From NCBI GenBank assembly GCA_050949705.1, contig JBMNGG010000021.1, forward strand, positions 1-64,000: a DNA stretch of 64,000 bases. The letters are read 5' to 3'. The stretch's first letter is position 1. The number at the start of each line of letters is the position of its first letter. A model generated the notes under the pieces. The model saw nothing but the letters and a program-made list of their open reading frames with translations, was not told where the DNA came from and made no database searches. Source of the stretch: JBMNGG01 sp050949705. GTDB taxonomy: Bacteria; Bacillota; Thermosediminibacteria; Thermosediminibacterales; Tepidanaerobacteraceae. Below, in pieces: positions 35,916 to 45,199 of this stretch. The position numbers were made by a program, and so were the translations under genes.

Positions 35916-36701
35916 ATGAGTGAAAGTTTATTAGCAAAAACTAGGAGAATTAACAAACTATTGCAAAGGTCAGCAGGATACCCAGTAGATTTTAATGATG
36001 TATGTAAAACTCTTGGTGAAGTATTATCCGTAAATGCATATGTGGCAAGCCGCAAAGGAAAAGTATTGGGTTACTATTTATTGGAAGATTATGAATGTGA
36101 TGCAGTAGAAGATGAAGTATTAGAAGAGAAAATGTTCCCAAAAGAGTATAATGATAAATTACTTGAAATCCATGAAACACGGTTTAACATTGTTCAAGAT
36201 TCACAAAAATGCGTTTTCCTGGAAGATACTGAATGTCCATATGATAACAAGCTTACAACAATTGTTCCAATAAATGGAGGCGGTGAGAGGCTAGGCACAT
36301 TAATTCTAGCTAGATTTAATAAAGAATTTACCGATGAAGATTTAGTTTTGGCTGAATATAGTGCTACTGTTGTAGGAATGGAGATTTTGAGGTCAAAAAG
36401 TGACGAAATAGAGGAAGAAGCAAGGAGAAAGGCAGTTGTCCAATTGGCTATTGGAACTCTATCCTTTTCTGAATTAGAAGCAGTTGAGCATATTTTTGAA
36501 GAGCTAGATGGTAATGAAGGATTATTAGTCGCAAGCAAGATAGCTGATAGAGTTGGAATAACTCGTTCTGTTATAGTTAATGCACTAAGAAAATTTGAAA
36601 GTGCAGGAGTTATTGAATCAAGATCTCTCGGAATGAAAGGAACTTACATAAAGATCTTAAACGACAAACTGTTAGAAGAACTAAAAAAGGTAAGAGGTTA
36701 G
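35916..36701 (+). CDS. codY: GTP- and branched-chain-amino-acid-sensing repressor CodY
   Basis: 261 residues: an N-terminal GAF domain for isoleucine/valine (about 1-155) and a C-terminal winged helix (ASKIADRVGITRSVIVNALR). CodY represses stationary-phase, motility and sporulation genes in rich conditions. TAGGAGGA precedes ATG 35916. Its position just before the flagellar operon is conserved in Bacillus and fits motility control, but I see no clear CodY box here. Confidence 0.97.
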   Translation: MSESLLAKTRRINKLLQRSAGYPVDFNDVCKTLGEVLSVNAYVASRKGKVLGYYLLEDYECDAVEDEVLEEKMFPKEYNDKLLEIHETRFNIVQDSQKCVFLEDTECPYDNKLTTIVPINGGGERLGTLILARFNKEFTDEDLVLAEYSATVVGMEILRSKSDEIEEEARRKAVVQLAIGTLSFSELEAVEHIFEELDGNEGLLVASKIADRVGITRSVIVNALRKFESAGVIESRSLGMKGTYIKILNDKLLEELKKVRG

Positions 36702-36708
36702 TGGAAAA

Positions 36709-36735
36709 ATAATCTGATTAACATAATCAGATTAT
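36709..36735 (+). repeat. Perfect 12-bp hairpin just after codY
   Basis: 36709-36720 pairs fully with 36724-36735 around loop ACA. It is not followed by a T run on the + strand; on the minus strand it would be followed by TTTTTCC. Probably an mRNA 3' structure, as the true terminator is the next hairpin. Confidence 0.6.
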
Positions 36736-36753
36736 AACAAAAACCATTATACG

Positions 36754-36820
36754 AAAGCAGCCATTGATATGTTTCTTTTAATTAAAAGAAACATATTACT
36801 TTAGCTGCTTTTTATTTTAA
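36754..36820 (+). terminator. Strong terminator after codY
   Basis: Outer stem AAAGCAGC (36754-36761) with GCTGCTTT (36804-36811); inner 30-base perfect palindrome at 36767-36796; then TTTATTTT. It insulates codY from the flagellar operon. The rest of the 36702-37036 gap holds the duplicated promoter-like element listed separately and no gene. Confidence 0.8.
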
Positions 36821-36976
36821 AAAAAGGATTTTTGACGACTTTTGTCCAATATGTAAATCTAGCCAATTAAAACAATTCAAAATATATCCATTCGATATAA
36901 AAAAGTAGAAAAAAATAACAAAATCTGCCTTTTTATTGTATGGAAAAAGAAGGATTTTGACAACATTTGTCTAATA
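36805..36976 (+). repeat. Duplicated promoter-like element upstream of the fla operon
   Basis: Copy A (36805-36851) and copy B (36925-36976) share CTGC, a T-rich tract, AAGGATTTT, GAC and TTTGTC with AATA. The cores 36824-36851 and 36950-36976 agree at about 24 of 28 positions. Each contains a -35-like TTGACG (36832) or TTGACA (36957), 125 bases apart. Copy B has the inverted repeat GACAA-cat-TTGTC. Candidate -10s are TAAATC (36854) and TATTTA (36980). Probable fla operon promoters with operator-like repeats. Confidence 0.55.
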
Positions 36977-37036
36977 ATATATTTATGTTGTGCAAGTATT
37001 ACCTTTCATGCATTACTTTAGTGGAGGTAAACAAAT

Positions 37037-37432
37037 ATGTTTAGTAAAATTAATATAATGGGAAAAATTTTAGATGTAAAACTAAAAAGGCATGAACTCT
37101 TATCTAATAATTTAGCTAATGTGGATACGCCTGGTTATAAAAGGTCTGATATTTCTTTTGAAGACAAATTGAAAGATTATTTAAGCAGAACAACTATTCC
37201 ATTAGTTACTACAAATGCAAAGCATATAAATACAAAAAGTTCAATTTATGATTTAAAACCTGAAATTTTTCAGCAATATAATCGCAGTTTCAGAAATGAT
37301 CAAAACAATGTTGACGTGGAAAGAGAAATGGTAGAACTGACAAAAAACACATTTTCATACAATATAATAGCGGACCAAATACAGAACAACTTTAAGATTT
37401 TACAGACTGCTATATCTGAAGGGAGGAAATAG
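37037..37432 (+). CDS. flgB: Flagellar basal-body rod protein FlgB
   Basis: 131 residues. NNLANVDTPGYKRSDISFE is the N-terminal rod-protein signature, and the C-terminus has the heptad pattern of axial proteins. Proximal rod component. GTGGAGGTAA precedes ATG 37037. First gene of the fla/che operon, 3 bases from flgC. Confidence 0.97.
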   Translation: MFSKINIMGKILDVKLKRHELLSNNLANVDTPGYKRSDISFEDKLKDYLSRTTIPLVTTNAKHINTKSSIYDLKPEIFQQYNRSFRNDQNNVDVEREMVELTKNTFSYNIIADQIQNNFKILQTAISEGRK

Positions 37433-37435
37433 TGT

Positions 37436-37867
37436 ATGACTTTTTTTAATTCGTTAGATATTAGTGCTTCTGGTCTGACCGCTCAAAGACTACGACTGGA
37501 TGTTATTTCTAATAATATCGCTAATGTAAATACAACCCGGACGGAAGAAGGAGGCCCGTATAGGAGGCAAAGGGTAATTTTCCAGGAGAGTAAGACAAAT
37601 GGAAGCTTTTCCAATGCTTTTAGAAAATATCAATCTAAAGGAGTTAAAGCAGTAGCCATCGATAAAGATGATGCTCCTTTTAAGTTGTTATATGATCCGA
37701 ATCATCCCGATGCTGACCCCAGTGGGTATGTTAGAATGCCTAATGTTAATATTGTTACAGAAATGGTGGACATGATCTCAGCAACCAGAAGTTATGAAGC
37801 TAACATAACTGCATTTAATTCAACAAAAAGCATGATAAGTAAAACTCTCGAAATTAGCAGAATATAG
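37436..37867 (+). CDS. flgC: Flagellar basal-body rod protein FlgC
   Basis: 143 residues. NNIANVNTTRTEEGGPYRRQ at the N-terminus and VTEMVDMISATRSYEAN at the C-terminus are typical of FlgC. Proximal rod subunit exported by the type III apparatus encoded downstream. GGGAGGAA precedes ATG 37436. Confidence 0.97.
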   Translation: MTFFNSLDISASGLTAQRLRLDVISNNIANVNTTRTEEGGPYRRQRVIFQESKTNGSFSNAFRKYQSKGVKAVAIDKDDAPFKLLYDPNHPDADPSGYVRMPNVNIVTEMVDMISATRSYEANITAFNSTKSMISKTLEISRI

Positions 37868-37891
37868 AGAGATGCGAGAGGAGATGACCAC

Positions 37892-38176
37892 TTGAAGATT
37901 GTAAATAATATCGAGCCTGTCTTTGGTAATTTCGGGGGAACTAAAACAAAAGGTCAAAAATCTTTTGCGGAAGTACTTGATAATGCACTAAAGACAGTGA
38001 ATACATATCAAAATGAATATGAATCTCTTCTTAGTCAACAGGTAATAGGCGATGAAATAGATTTGCATAATGTTGTCATAGCTGGTGAAAAGGCAAAGAT
38101 ATCACTGGAACTAACATTGCAAATACGCAACAAAGTAATGGAAGCTTATCAGGAAATAATGAGAATGCAGATATAG
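37892..38176 (+). CDS. fliE: Flagellar hook-basal body protein FliE
   Basis: 94 residues. SFAEVLDNALKTVN and the C-terminal VMEAYQEIMRMQI are FliE signatures. It joins the MS ring to the rod. It starts at TTG 37892 after GAGGAGATGA. Confidence 0.95.
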   Translation: MKIVNNIEPVFGNFGGTKTKGQKSFAEVLDNALKTVNTYQNEYESLLSQQVIGDEIDLHNVVIAGEKAKISLELTLQIRNKVMEAYQEIMRMQI

Positions 38177-38194
38177 TGAGCAAGGTGGGAAACA

Positions 38195-39754
38195 ATGGAG
38201 TTTTTTCAAGAAATAAAGCAACAAGCGACAGAATACTGGCAAAGTAGAGATAAGAGTCAAAAAATAAAAATAGTGTTTTCTATTATTGCTCTTATTTCAG
38301 TATTGGGCGTTCTGTTATATCTTGTAAGCAGACCAAAATTTGTGCCCCTTTATTCTAACTTAGATATCAAAGATGCTGGGGAAATAGTGAAGAAACTGGA
38401 AGATGAAAATATTACTTATAAGCTGGAAGATGACGGGAAAACCATTTTAGTTCATCCTGAACAAAAATACAGGGTAAGATTATCTCTAGCTCAGGAAGGA
38501 TTACCGAAAGGTGGAACATTAGGATTTAATGATATATTTAATAATACAAGAATAGGTACGACTGATTGGGAACGACAAATACAATATAATCAAGCTTTGC
38601 AAGGAGAACTCACTAAGGCAATTGAAAAAATGAATGCCGTGGAGACTGCGAGAATATATATTGTTCAGGAAGAAAAGTCCTTATTTATTGATCCTGATTC
38701 TGAAAGAGATCCTTCAGCTGCTGTTTTTCTAGAGTTAAAACCAAGCACTGATATAACAAAAGATGAAGTGACAGGAATAATTAATCTTATAACTTATTCG
38801 GTTAAAAACATGAAACCTGAAAATGTAACTGTTGTGGATCAATATGGCAGGACTCTATCAAATTTTCCTTTTTCACCTGAAGAAAATGCCGAAGAATTTA
38901 TTAACACCCAATTAGTTGTGCAAAATAACTTTCAAAAACAGCTAGAAGCAAGTGTTCAATCCTTGTTAGAGCAGGTATTCGGTTTAGGGAATGTAGCAGT
39001 GAGAGTAAATGCTAAACTCAACTTTGATAAAAAAACCGTTCAGAATAAGTTATTTTCTCCAGTAAACGAAGAGACAGGCGAAGGGATAGTAAGAAGTGTT
39101 CAGGAGTTAAAAGAATATTTTAGCGGTACAAATGCTGATGCAGGAGGCTCGCCAGGCGTTGACTCTAATATTCCAGGATACGAACAAATCCAAGGTATTG
39201 ATTCTGAACAACAAAGAACTGAAGTAATAAGAAATTATGACATAAATGAAACCTATGAAAATCTTACAATTGCTCCTGGTGCTGTCGACAAGCTAACAGT
39301 TTCAGTAGTTGTTAATCGCGAATTAAAAAATGAGGAAAGAGAATCAATTGCTGCAATGGTAGGTAATGCTATTGGCTACAATCCCGAAAGAGACCAAATC
39401 TCGGTTGAGGGTATTGAGTTTGAGAATAAATTAGCTGAGTTTTTTGCAGATGAAAATGCCAGAATAGAACATGAAAGAGCTAGAAACAGGAATATTATGT
39501 TTATAGTTGCTTTAGTATTTTTATTACTACTTTTTGTTATTATTAGAACGGTTATGAATCGCAGAAGACAAAAACAAGAAGAAGATAGATTATCAGAAGA
39601 ATTAATTGAGATGCAACAAGCTGCAGCATCTCGAGAGTCAGACGAGCAGTTATTGGCTCAAGATGATAGTTATTATGCTAAAATAGAAAAATACGCTCGC
39701 CGTAGCCCAGAAGATATAGCAAAAGTACTAAAAACTTGGCTGAGTGAGGATTAG
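38195..39754 (+). CDS. fliF: Flagellar MS-ring protein FliF
   Basis: 519 residues: a membrane helix near 25-45, YscJ/FliF ring-building domains (about 46-220), a variable middle and a second membrane helix near 430-450. The cytoplasmic tail ends in YARRSPEDIAKVLKTWLSED, the FliG-binding segment. The MS ring is the base of the motor. GTGGGAAAC precedes ATG 38195. Confidence 0.97.
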   Translation: MEFFQEIKQQATEYWQSRDKSQKIKIVFSIIALISVLGVLLYLVSRPKFVPLYSNLDIKDAGEIVKKLEDENITYKLEDDGKTILVHPEQKYRVRLSLAQEGLPKGGTLGFNDIFNNTRIGTTDWERQIQYNQALQGELTKAIEKMNAVETARIYIVQEEKSLFIDPDSERDPSAAVFLELKPSTDITKDEVTGIINLITYSVKNMKPENVTVVDQYGRTLSNFPFSPEENAEEFINTQLVVQNNFQKQLEASVQSLLEQVFGLGNVAVRVNAKLNFDKKTVQNKLFSPVNEETGEGIVRSVQELKEYFSGTNADAGGSPGVDSNIPGYEQIQGIDSEQQRTEVIRNYDINETYENLTIAPGAVDKLTVSVVVNRELKNEERESIAAMVGNAIGYNPERDQISVEGIEFENKLAEFFADENARIEHERARNRNIMFIVALVFLLLLFVIIRTVMNRRRQKQEEDRLSEELIEMQQAAASRESDEQLLAQDDSYYAKIEKYARRSPEDIAKVLKTWLSED

Positions 39755-39764
39755 AGGTGTATTT

Positions 39765-40772
39765 ATGGTACAGTCCAAGTTATCAGGAAGACAAAAGGCC
39801 GCAATTTTAGTAGTTTCGTTAGGACCTGAGATAGCAGCCAATATTTATAAATACTTGCGAGAAGAAGATATAGAACAGCTAACTCTTGAAATAGCCAATT
39901 TAAACAAAGTATCAAATGAAGAAAAAGCAGAAATAGCAGAAGAATTCTACCAGATGATGCTTGCGCAAAATTACATAACAGAGGGCGGAATAGATTATGC
40001 AAAAGAAGTACTAGAAAAGGCGTTAGGAACCCAGAAAGCATTAGAAATAATCGATCGTCTTACTTCGTCTCTACAGGTAAGACCTTTTGATTTTATTAGA
40101 AAAGCGGATCCTTCTCAACTAATGAATTTTCTACAGAACGAAAATTCCCAAACAATTGCTCTAATAATGACATATCTCAACCTGGAACAAGCTGCTTTAC
40201 TTTTATCTTCACTGCCTCCGGAAAAACAAGTTGATATTGCCCGGCGGATAGCAACTATGGACAGGACTTCACCGGAAATAATAATGGAAGTAGAAAAGGT
40301 AATGGAACGACAATTGGCTTCAGTAGTGACTGAAGATTATACAAATGTTGGAGGAGTTCAGACCGTTGTAAATATATTAAATAATGTTGACAGAGGTACA
40401 GAGAAAAATATCATTGAAGCACTAGAAATTGATAATCCTGATTTGGCAGAAGAAATTAGGCGCCGTATGTTTGTATTTGAAGATATTCTTACATTGGACA
40501 ATCGTTCGATACAACGCACTCTTCGTGATGTTGATAATCAAGATTTAACTATGGCATTAAAAGGAGCTAGTGATGAAGTAAAGAAAAGAATTTTTGAGAA
40601 TATGTCTAAGCGACAGGCTGAGATGGTTCATGAGGATATGGAGTATATGGGGCCAGTTCGTTTAAGAGATGTGGAAGAAGCCCAGCAGAAAATTGTGAAT
40701 ATTATCAGAAAACTAGAAGATGCTGGTGAAATAATCATTTCCCGTGGTGGAGGTGATGAAATAATTGTCTAG
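39765..40772 (+). CDS. fliG: Flagellar motor switch protein FliG
   Basis: 335 residues from ATG 39765, after AGAGGTG. N-terminal LSGRQKAAILVVSLG contacts FliF. The middle-domain segment reads ENSQT where EHPQT is usual. The C-terminal MFVFEDILTLDNRSIQRTL carries torque-generating charges. It links switch and stator. Confidence 0.97.
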   Translation: MVQSKLSGRQKAAILVVSLGPEIAANIYKYLREEDIEQLTLEIANLNKVSNEEKAEIAEEFYQMMLAQNYITEGGIDYAKEVLEKALGTQKALEIIDRLTSSLQVRPFDFIRKADPSQLMNFLQNENSQTIALIMTYLNLEQAALLLSSLPPEKQVDIARRIATMDRTSPEIIMEVEKVMERQLASVVTEDYTNVGGVQTVVNILNNVDRGTEKNIIEALEIDNPDLAEEIRRRMFVFEDILTLDNRSIQRTLRDVDNQDLTMALKGASDEVKKRIFENMSKRQAEMVHEDMEYMGPVRLRDVEEAQQKIVNIIRKLEDAGEIIISRGGGDEIIV

Positions 40773-41533
40773 AGTTCTTAAACACTATATAAAAGATAAT
40801 CCTTTAAGGCTCATGGATTTTCAAATTCCTGTTACTGATAGAAAGAACAATAATCATACAAATAAAACCCAAAAAACTAATCAAAAATCATTAAAGGAAG
40901 AGGCTACACAATTATTAGAAGGAGCGTTAAGCGAAGCTCATACAATTATAGAGAATTCAAAAAAAGAAGCCACAGAAATCATTCTTAAAGCGCAGGAGAA
41001 AAAAGATAAAATAAAGAATCAAGCTTTTTCTGAGGGGTATGAGCAGGGATATAAAAAAGGCTTGGAAGAGGCAAGAAAAGAACAAGAAAAAAAAGTGGAA
41101 CATACATATGGATGATATTAAAAAAATCAGATATGAAATCAAGAAGGAGAACGAAACATATAAAAAGTCTTTAGAAAAAGAATGTATTAAACTCTCTATA
41201 AAGATAGCTGAAAAAGTATTAGGAAGAAAGATTGAAGAAGATGGAGAATACTTTATAGATTTAGTTAAAAAGGGTATAGAAAAAGCAGGTGAAGAAAGAA
41301 ATGTTTCAATAAGAGTTTCAGAATTGGATTATGAAAAAGTATATCCGATGATTATGAATCATCAAGATGATATACGTGGAATCACTGTTATTAAAGATCC
41401 CTTCCTTTGTATTGGTGACTGTATTATTGATGGGCCCAATTTTGAGATTGATTCAAGTTTACGCACTCAGATAAACAATATTTCTACAACCCTGAAAGAG
41501 CTTGGAGTAGTAGATAATGATGACATATTTTGA
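40765..41533 (+). pseudogene. fliH: Flagellar assembly protein FliH, one-base frameshift
   Basis: Part 1 (TTG 40765 to stop at 41113-41115) ends with GYEQGYKKGLEEARKEQEKK, the FliH glycine/coiled-coil region. Part 2 (from about 41090 to 41533) in the +1 frame holds the C-terminal stator domain (CIKLSIKIAEKVLGRKI). The eight-A run at 41087-41094 lies at the junction; deleting one A fuses them to about 255 residues, the normal size. FliH regulates the FliI ATPase. GGAGGTGA within fliG serves the start. Both halves look conserved. Confidence 0.88.
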
Positions 41534-42833
41534 TTATATCCACTCTATTTTGGATGATATTGTTACAATAAAGCCTAAGGGCAAGATATCAAAAATAGTT
41601 GGTCTCACTATAGAATCACATGGGCCTCCAGTCGAACTAGGTGAAATATGTGTAGTAAAGTCTTCAAAGAGTAAAAAAAATATTTTAGCCGAAGTAGTGG
41701 GTTTTAGGGATAAAACTGTAATCCTAATGCCTTTGGGAGATATGGAAGAATTAGGCCCTGGATGGGATGTTGAAGCCAGCGGGAAAAAAATGACAACACC
41801 GGTAGGAAATGAATTGTTGGGCCGAGTTTTAGACGGTCTGGGAATGCCGATCGATGAAAAAGGTCCCCTAAAAACGAAAACCAGTTACCCTGTTTTTAAT
41901 AATCCACCTAATCCTATACAACGTTCTTTAATTAAACGTCCTCTAACTTTTGGAATTAGAGCCATTGATGGGTTATTGACTTGTGGGGTCGGTCAGAGAC
42001 TTGGTATTTTTGCTGGCAGTGGTGTTGGCAAAAGTACATTGTTAGGTATGATTGCGAGAAATACAAAAGCAGATATAAATGTAATAGCATTAGTAGGGGA
42101 GAGAGGAAGAGAATTAAATAGCTTCATTACAAACGATTTGGGGGAAGAAGGGATAAAAAGATCAGTTATTGTTGTTGCCACATCAGATAAGCCACCATTA
42201 ATTAGAACAAGAGCTGCCTTTACAGCAACTGCAATTGCTGAATTCTTCAGAGACCAGGGGGCTAATGTGATGCTAATGATGGATTCAGTAACAAGGTTTG
42301 CGATGGCTCAAAGAGAAGTCGGTTTGGCAGCAGGAGAACCCCCAGTCACTAGAGGCTATACTCCTTCTGTATATGCGAATCTTCCAAAGCTTTTAGAAAG
42401 AGCTGGCACATCTGACAAGGGATCAATAACAGGTATTTATACAGTTTTGGTTGATGGCGATGATTTAAATGAACCGATATCTGACGCTGTAAGAGGAATA
42501 TTAGATGGTCATATTGTTTTATCAAGGGATTTAGCGAACAAAAATCATTACCCAGCCATTGATGTTTTATCTAGCATAAGCAGGCTAATGAATGACATTG
42601 TTTCCCCTGAGCAAAAAGAACTATCGGGCAGAGTAAAGAATCTTCTCTCAGTATATAGAGAAGCGGAAGATCTAATTAATATTGGTGCTTACGTAGAGGG
42701 TAATAACAGCAAAATAGATGAGTCTATTAAATACATAGATAAAATAGAGAATTTTTTAAAGCAGGATGTTGAAGAAAAAATAGATTACGATGAAACTATA
42801 AAAAGATTAAAAGGGATTTTTGAGGTTGGATAA
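41517..42833 (+). CDS. fliI: Flagellum-specific ATP synthase FliI
   Basis: 438 residues, F1-like ATPase. Walker A FAGSGVGKST, MMDSVTRFAMAQRE and the family segment PVTRGYTPSVYANL. It energises type III export with FliH and FliJ. The start ATG (41517 or 41520) overlaps the fliH 3' end. Confidence 0.97.
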   Translation: MMTYFDYIHSILDDIVTIKPKGKISKIVGLTIESHGPPVELGEICVVKSSKSKKNILAEVVGFRDKTVILMPLGDMEELGPGWDVEASGKKMTTPVGNELLGRVLDGLGMPIDEKGPLKTKTSYPVFNNPPNPIQRSLIKRPLTFGIRAIDGLLTCGVGQRLGIFAGSGVGKSTLLGMIARNTKADINVIALVGERGRELNSFITNDLGEEGIKRSVIVVATSDKPPLIRTRAAFTATAIAEFFRDQGANVMLMMDSVTRFAMAQREVGLAAGEPPVTRGYTPSVYANLPKLLERAGTSDKGSITGIYTVLVDGDDLNEPISDAVRGILDGHIVLSRDLANKNHYPAIDVLSSISRLMNDIVSPEQKELSGRVKNLLSVYREAEDLINIGAYVEGNNSKIDESIKYIDKIENFLKQDVEEKIDYDETIKRLKGIFEVG

Positions 42834-42835
42834 TA

Positions 42836-43312
42836 ATGAAGAAATTTCGCTTTAAATTTGATACATCGCTAAGAATAAAGAATCTAAAAGAACGACTTGA
42901 TAGGTATAGACTGGCAGAAACAATTATTGAAAGAGATAAAGAACAGAATTATCTTGACGAACTAAAATTAACAAATAAAAATATAAAAGCTGACATAAAT
43001 ACAAAATTAAATAAAAGTGTACCAGTAAATGTTCTATCAGATTATAGCAATTATACATCCAATATAAAAACCCTAATTGATTCACAAAAAGAATTGGTAA
43101 AAAAGGCCACAGACCTTTATGAAGAAGCAAGGCAGTCTTTTTTAGAAAGTAGAAAAGAAAGACAGATTTTCGACAAACTAAAAGAAAAACAACACAACGT
43201 ATATTTTAAAGAAATGAACAGAGCAGAACAGATAATAATTGATGAGTTGGCAAATGTAAATTGTAGCCGCTTAGAGAGGGATAAGCCTGATGAAGGGTAT
43301 CATAAGTATTAA
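42836..43312 (+). CDS. fliJ: Flagellar export protein FliJ
   Basis: 158 residues, almost entirely coiled coil, starting KKFRFKFDTSLRIK like FliJ. It couples the FliI ring with FlhA during export. Two bases after fliI; its end overlaps the next gene by 23 bases. Confidence 0.9.
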   Translation: MKKFRFKFDTSLRIKNLKERLDRYRLAETIIERDKEQNYLDELKLTNKNIKADINTKLNKSVPVNVLSDYSNYTSNIKTLIDSQKELVKKATDLYEEARQSFLESRKERQIFDKLKEKQHNVYFKEMNRAEQIIIDELANVNCSRLERDKPDEGYHKY

Positions 43313-43856
43313 AAATATTATTATAGGGATAGCAATATTGTTAATTATTGCTATAATTGTTTTATCGATTTATTCTTATAAAAATTATGCTACTGATAAT
43401 TTAAACCCTGCAGTTAAAACTGTATTTTCTAAAATACCTTTTTTAAAAAATACAATGCATACAGATTTGGTGTCCGAAACGGTAAATAGTAATAATGCTT
43501 TTGAAGAAGAGAAAAAAATGATTGAATACGAATGGTCGGAAATAGACCGACAAAAACAGGAATTACAATCCAAAGAAGCCAAGCTTAATAAAAAGCAATC
43601 CGAACTCGAACATTTGGAAAACAAGCTCCAAGTTGACAGAGAAGAACTAGAAAATCAACTTATGAATATTAAAGATTTAGCTAAGTATTACGAATTAATG
43701 GACGGGAGAAATGCAGCGAGAATTTTAGAGAATATGGAAGATGAGTTTTTGATTCAAATTTTTAAACAAATGAAAAATGAGGTTGTATCTGAAATATTAT
43801 CCAATCTTAATTCGCAAAAAGCCGCTTCAATAACTAAAAAAATGAGTGGTTTATAA
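43290..43856 (+). CDS. ylxF: YlxF/MotE-like protein with N-terminal anchor and MgtE-N domain
   Basis: 188 residues: membrane helix (about 8-27), a coiled coil (about 70-120) and a C-terminal MgtE_N-like module (YELMDGRNAARILENMEDE). This matches Bacillus YlxF between fliJ and fliK and the MotE family, a chaperone of MotC in alphaproteobacteria; the Firmicute role is not established. Start ATG 43290 lies within fliJ. Confidence 0.85.
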   Translation: MKGIISIKNIIIGIAILLIIAIIVLSIYSYKNYATDNLNPAVKTVFSKIPFLKNTMHTDLVSETVNSNNAFEEEKKMIEYEWSEIDRQKQELQSKEAKLNKKQSELEHLENKLQVDREELENQLMNIKDLAKYYELMDGRNAARILENMEDEFLIQIFKQMKNEVVSEILSNLNSQKAASITKKMSGL

Positions 43857-43880
43857 AAGATATGAATGAAGGGAGGTGAA

Positions 43881-45191
43881 ATGATGGATGCAGCTGTACA
43901 AGTTACAATAGTTGCGGGTGATAAATCAATAAAAGCAAATGATAAGAAAAAGACGGAGTCTCCAAATAGCCAAGATTTTAAGAAACACCTAGAAAAATAT
44001 GAGAACGCAATGCAGAAAACTTCAGATAAGAATAAACTTCAAGAGAAAGAAGAGAATTACTCAATGCAGTTGCTTAATCTTTTCTATATGCTCACAATGG
44101 GGAGAAGCAATGTACCAACTGAAGAATTACAATTGGCGAATAAAGATGTGAATACGCTTAATGATATGCTAGACATAATGATCTCAAAAGAAGAGTTAAG
44201 TAACTTATGGGAAAAAATCGTATCTGAATTCAAAACAAATGGCTTTGTTAAGTCTGAAACTGTTAACCAATTATACAAGGCAATGAGAACTGAAGTTCCT
44301 AATATACGACATATTGACATAAACGTATTTCGCGAACAAATTATTCAAATATTGCAAGGTGAACGAGAATCAGAATATGAACACACAACTGATTCAATGG
44401 TACAAAAAAACATTGTTTTTCTGGAAAATCATGATGATGATAATATAAAATGGTTAACAGGTACAAGCCTTTCTGAAAGCAATAATCTACATACGAAAAA
44501 CTCAGATTTAACAAAAACAAAACCACGAGTAGAAATTCAATTAAATAATAGCAAAGGACAAGGCATAATTTCAAACAGCAATAGGGAAAACCTTTTATTT
44601 AATAACGGGCCACCCGATGAAACGACAGTACTAATAAACAATGAGAACTCTCAACATAATGTGAACATTCCCTTTTATAAAAATGAATCTTCAGGTTTTT
44701 CATCAAATTTGCTTGTCAATGATAAAAACTTATATTCATTAGAAAACAGACAACCGGTAAATTATTTAGACCAAATTGTTGATAAAGCATTTATGGCTAT
44801 TAAAGGTGATATTCAAGAAGTAAATATTCGACTAAAACCCGATTATCTTGGTGATGTGCTAATAAAAATACATGCGGATACTAGTAATTTAAAAGCAGAG
44901 TTTTTTGTTGAGAACAATCAGGTCAGAAATATGCTGCAAGTTCATGCTCAAGATGTTCAAAACCATATAATGCAGCAAGGATACAACATTTCAGAAATAA
45001 GTATATATGAACTTTCTGAAGGCCTGGAAATGGGAGCATTTGATCATCAGTTTAATAGCCATGAAAACTATAATCAATCAAGAAAATCGAGATTCAGTAT
45101 TGGGGAGCAAAGCAATGATAACCAAGAAATTACAGTAAGTAACTATTATGATAAGTGGGCAAATGTAAGTAGAGTCAATTATATGATATAG
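43881..45191 (+). CDS. fliK: Flagellar hook-length control protein FliK
   Basis: 436 residues: a long polar, low-complexity N-terminal part and the conserved C-terminal switch domain with NIRLKPDYLGDVLIKI and EFFVENNQVRNML. It measures hook length and switches FlhB specificity. GGGAGGTGA precedes ATG 43881/43884; an in-frame ATG at 43866 lies in front of that ribosome site. Confidence 0.92.
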   Translation: MMDAAVQVTIVAGDKSIKANDKKKTESPNSQDFKKHLEKYENAMQKTSDKNKLQEKEENYSMQLLNLFYMLTMGRSNVPTEELQLANKDVNTLNDMLDIMISKEELSNLWEKIVSEFKTNGFVKSETVNQLYKAMRTEVPNIRHIDINVFREQIIQILQGERESEYEHTTDSMVQKNIVFLENHDDDNIKWLTGTSLSESNNLHTKNSDLTKTKPRVEIQLNNSKGQGIISNSNRENLLFNNGPPDETTVLINNENSQHNVNIPFYKNESSGFSSNLLVNDKNLYSLENRQPVNYLDQIVDKAFMAIKGDIQEVNIRLKPDYLGDVLIKIHADTSNLKAEFFVENNQVRNMLQVHAQDVQNHIMQQGYNISEISIYELSEGLEMGAFDHQFNSHENYNQSRKSRFSIGEQSNDNQEITVSNYYDKWANVSRVNYMI

Positions 45192-45199
45192 GGAGGGCT

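Noticed and set aside
36868..36898. Sigma-D promoter (TAAA and TTCGATAT) before flgB
   Set aside because: The spacing is 19 bases instead of about 15 and the -10 matches only six of eight positions.
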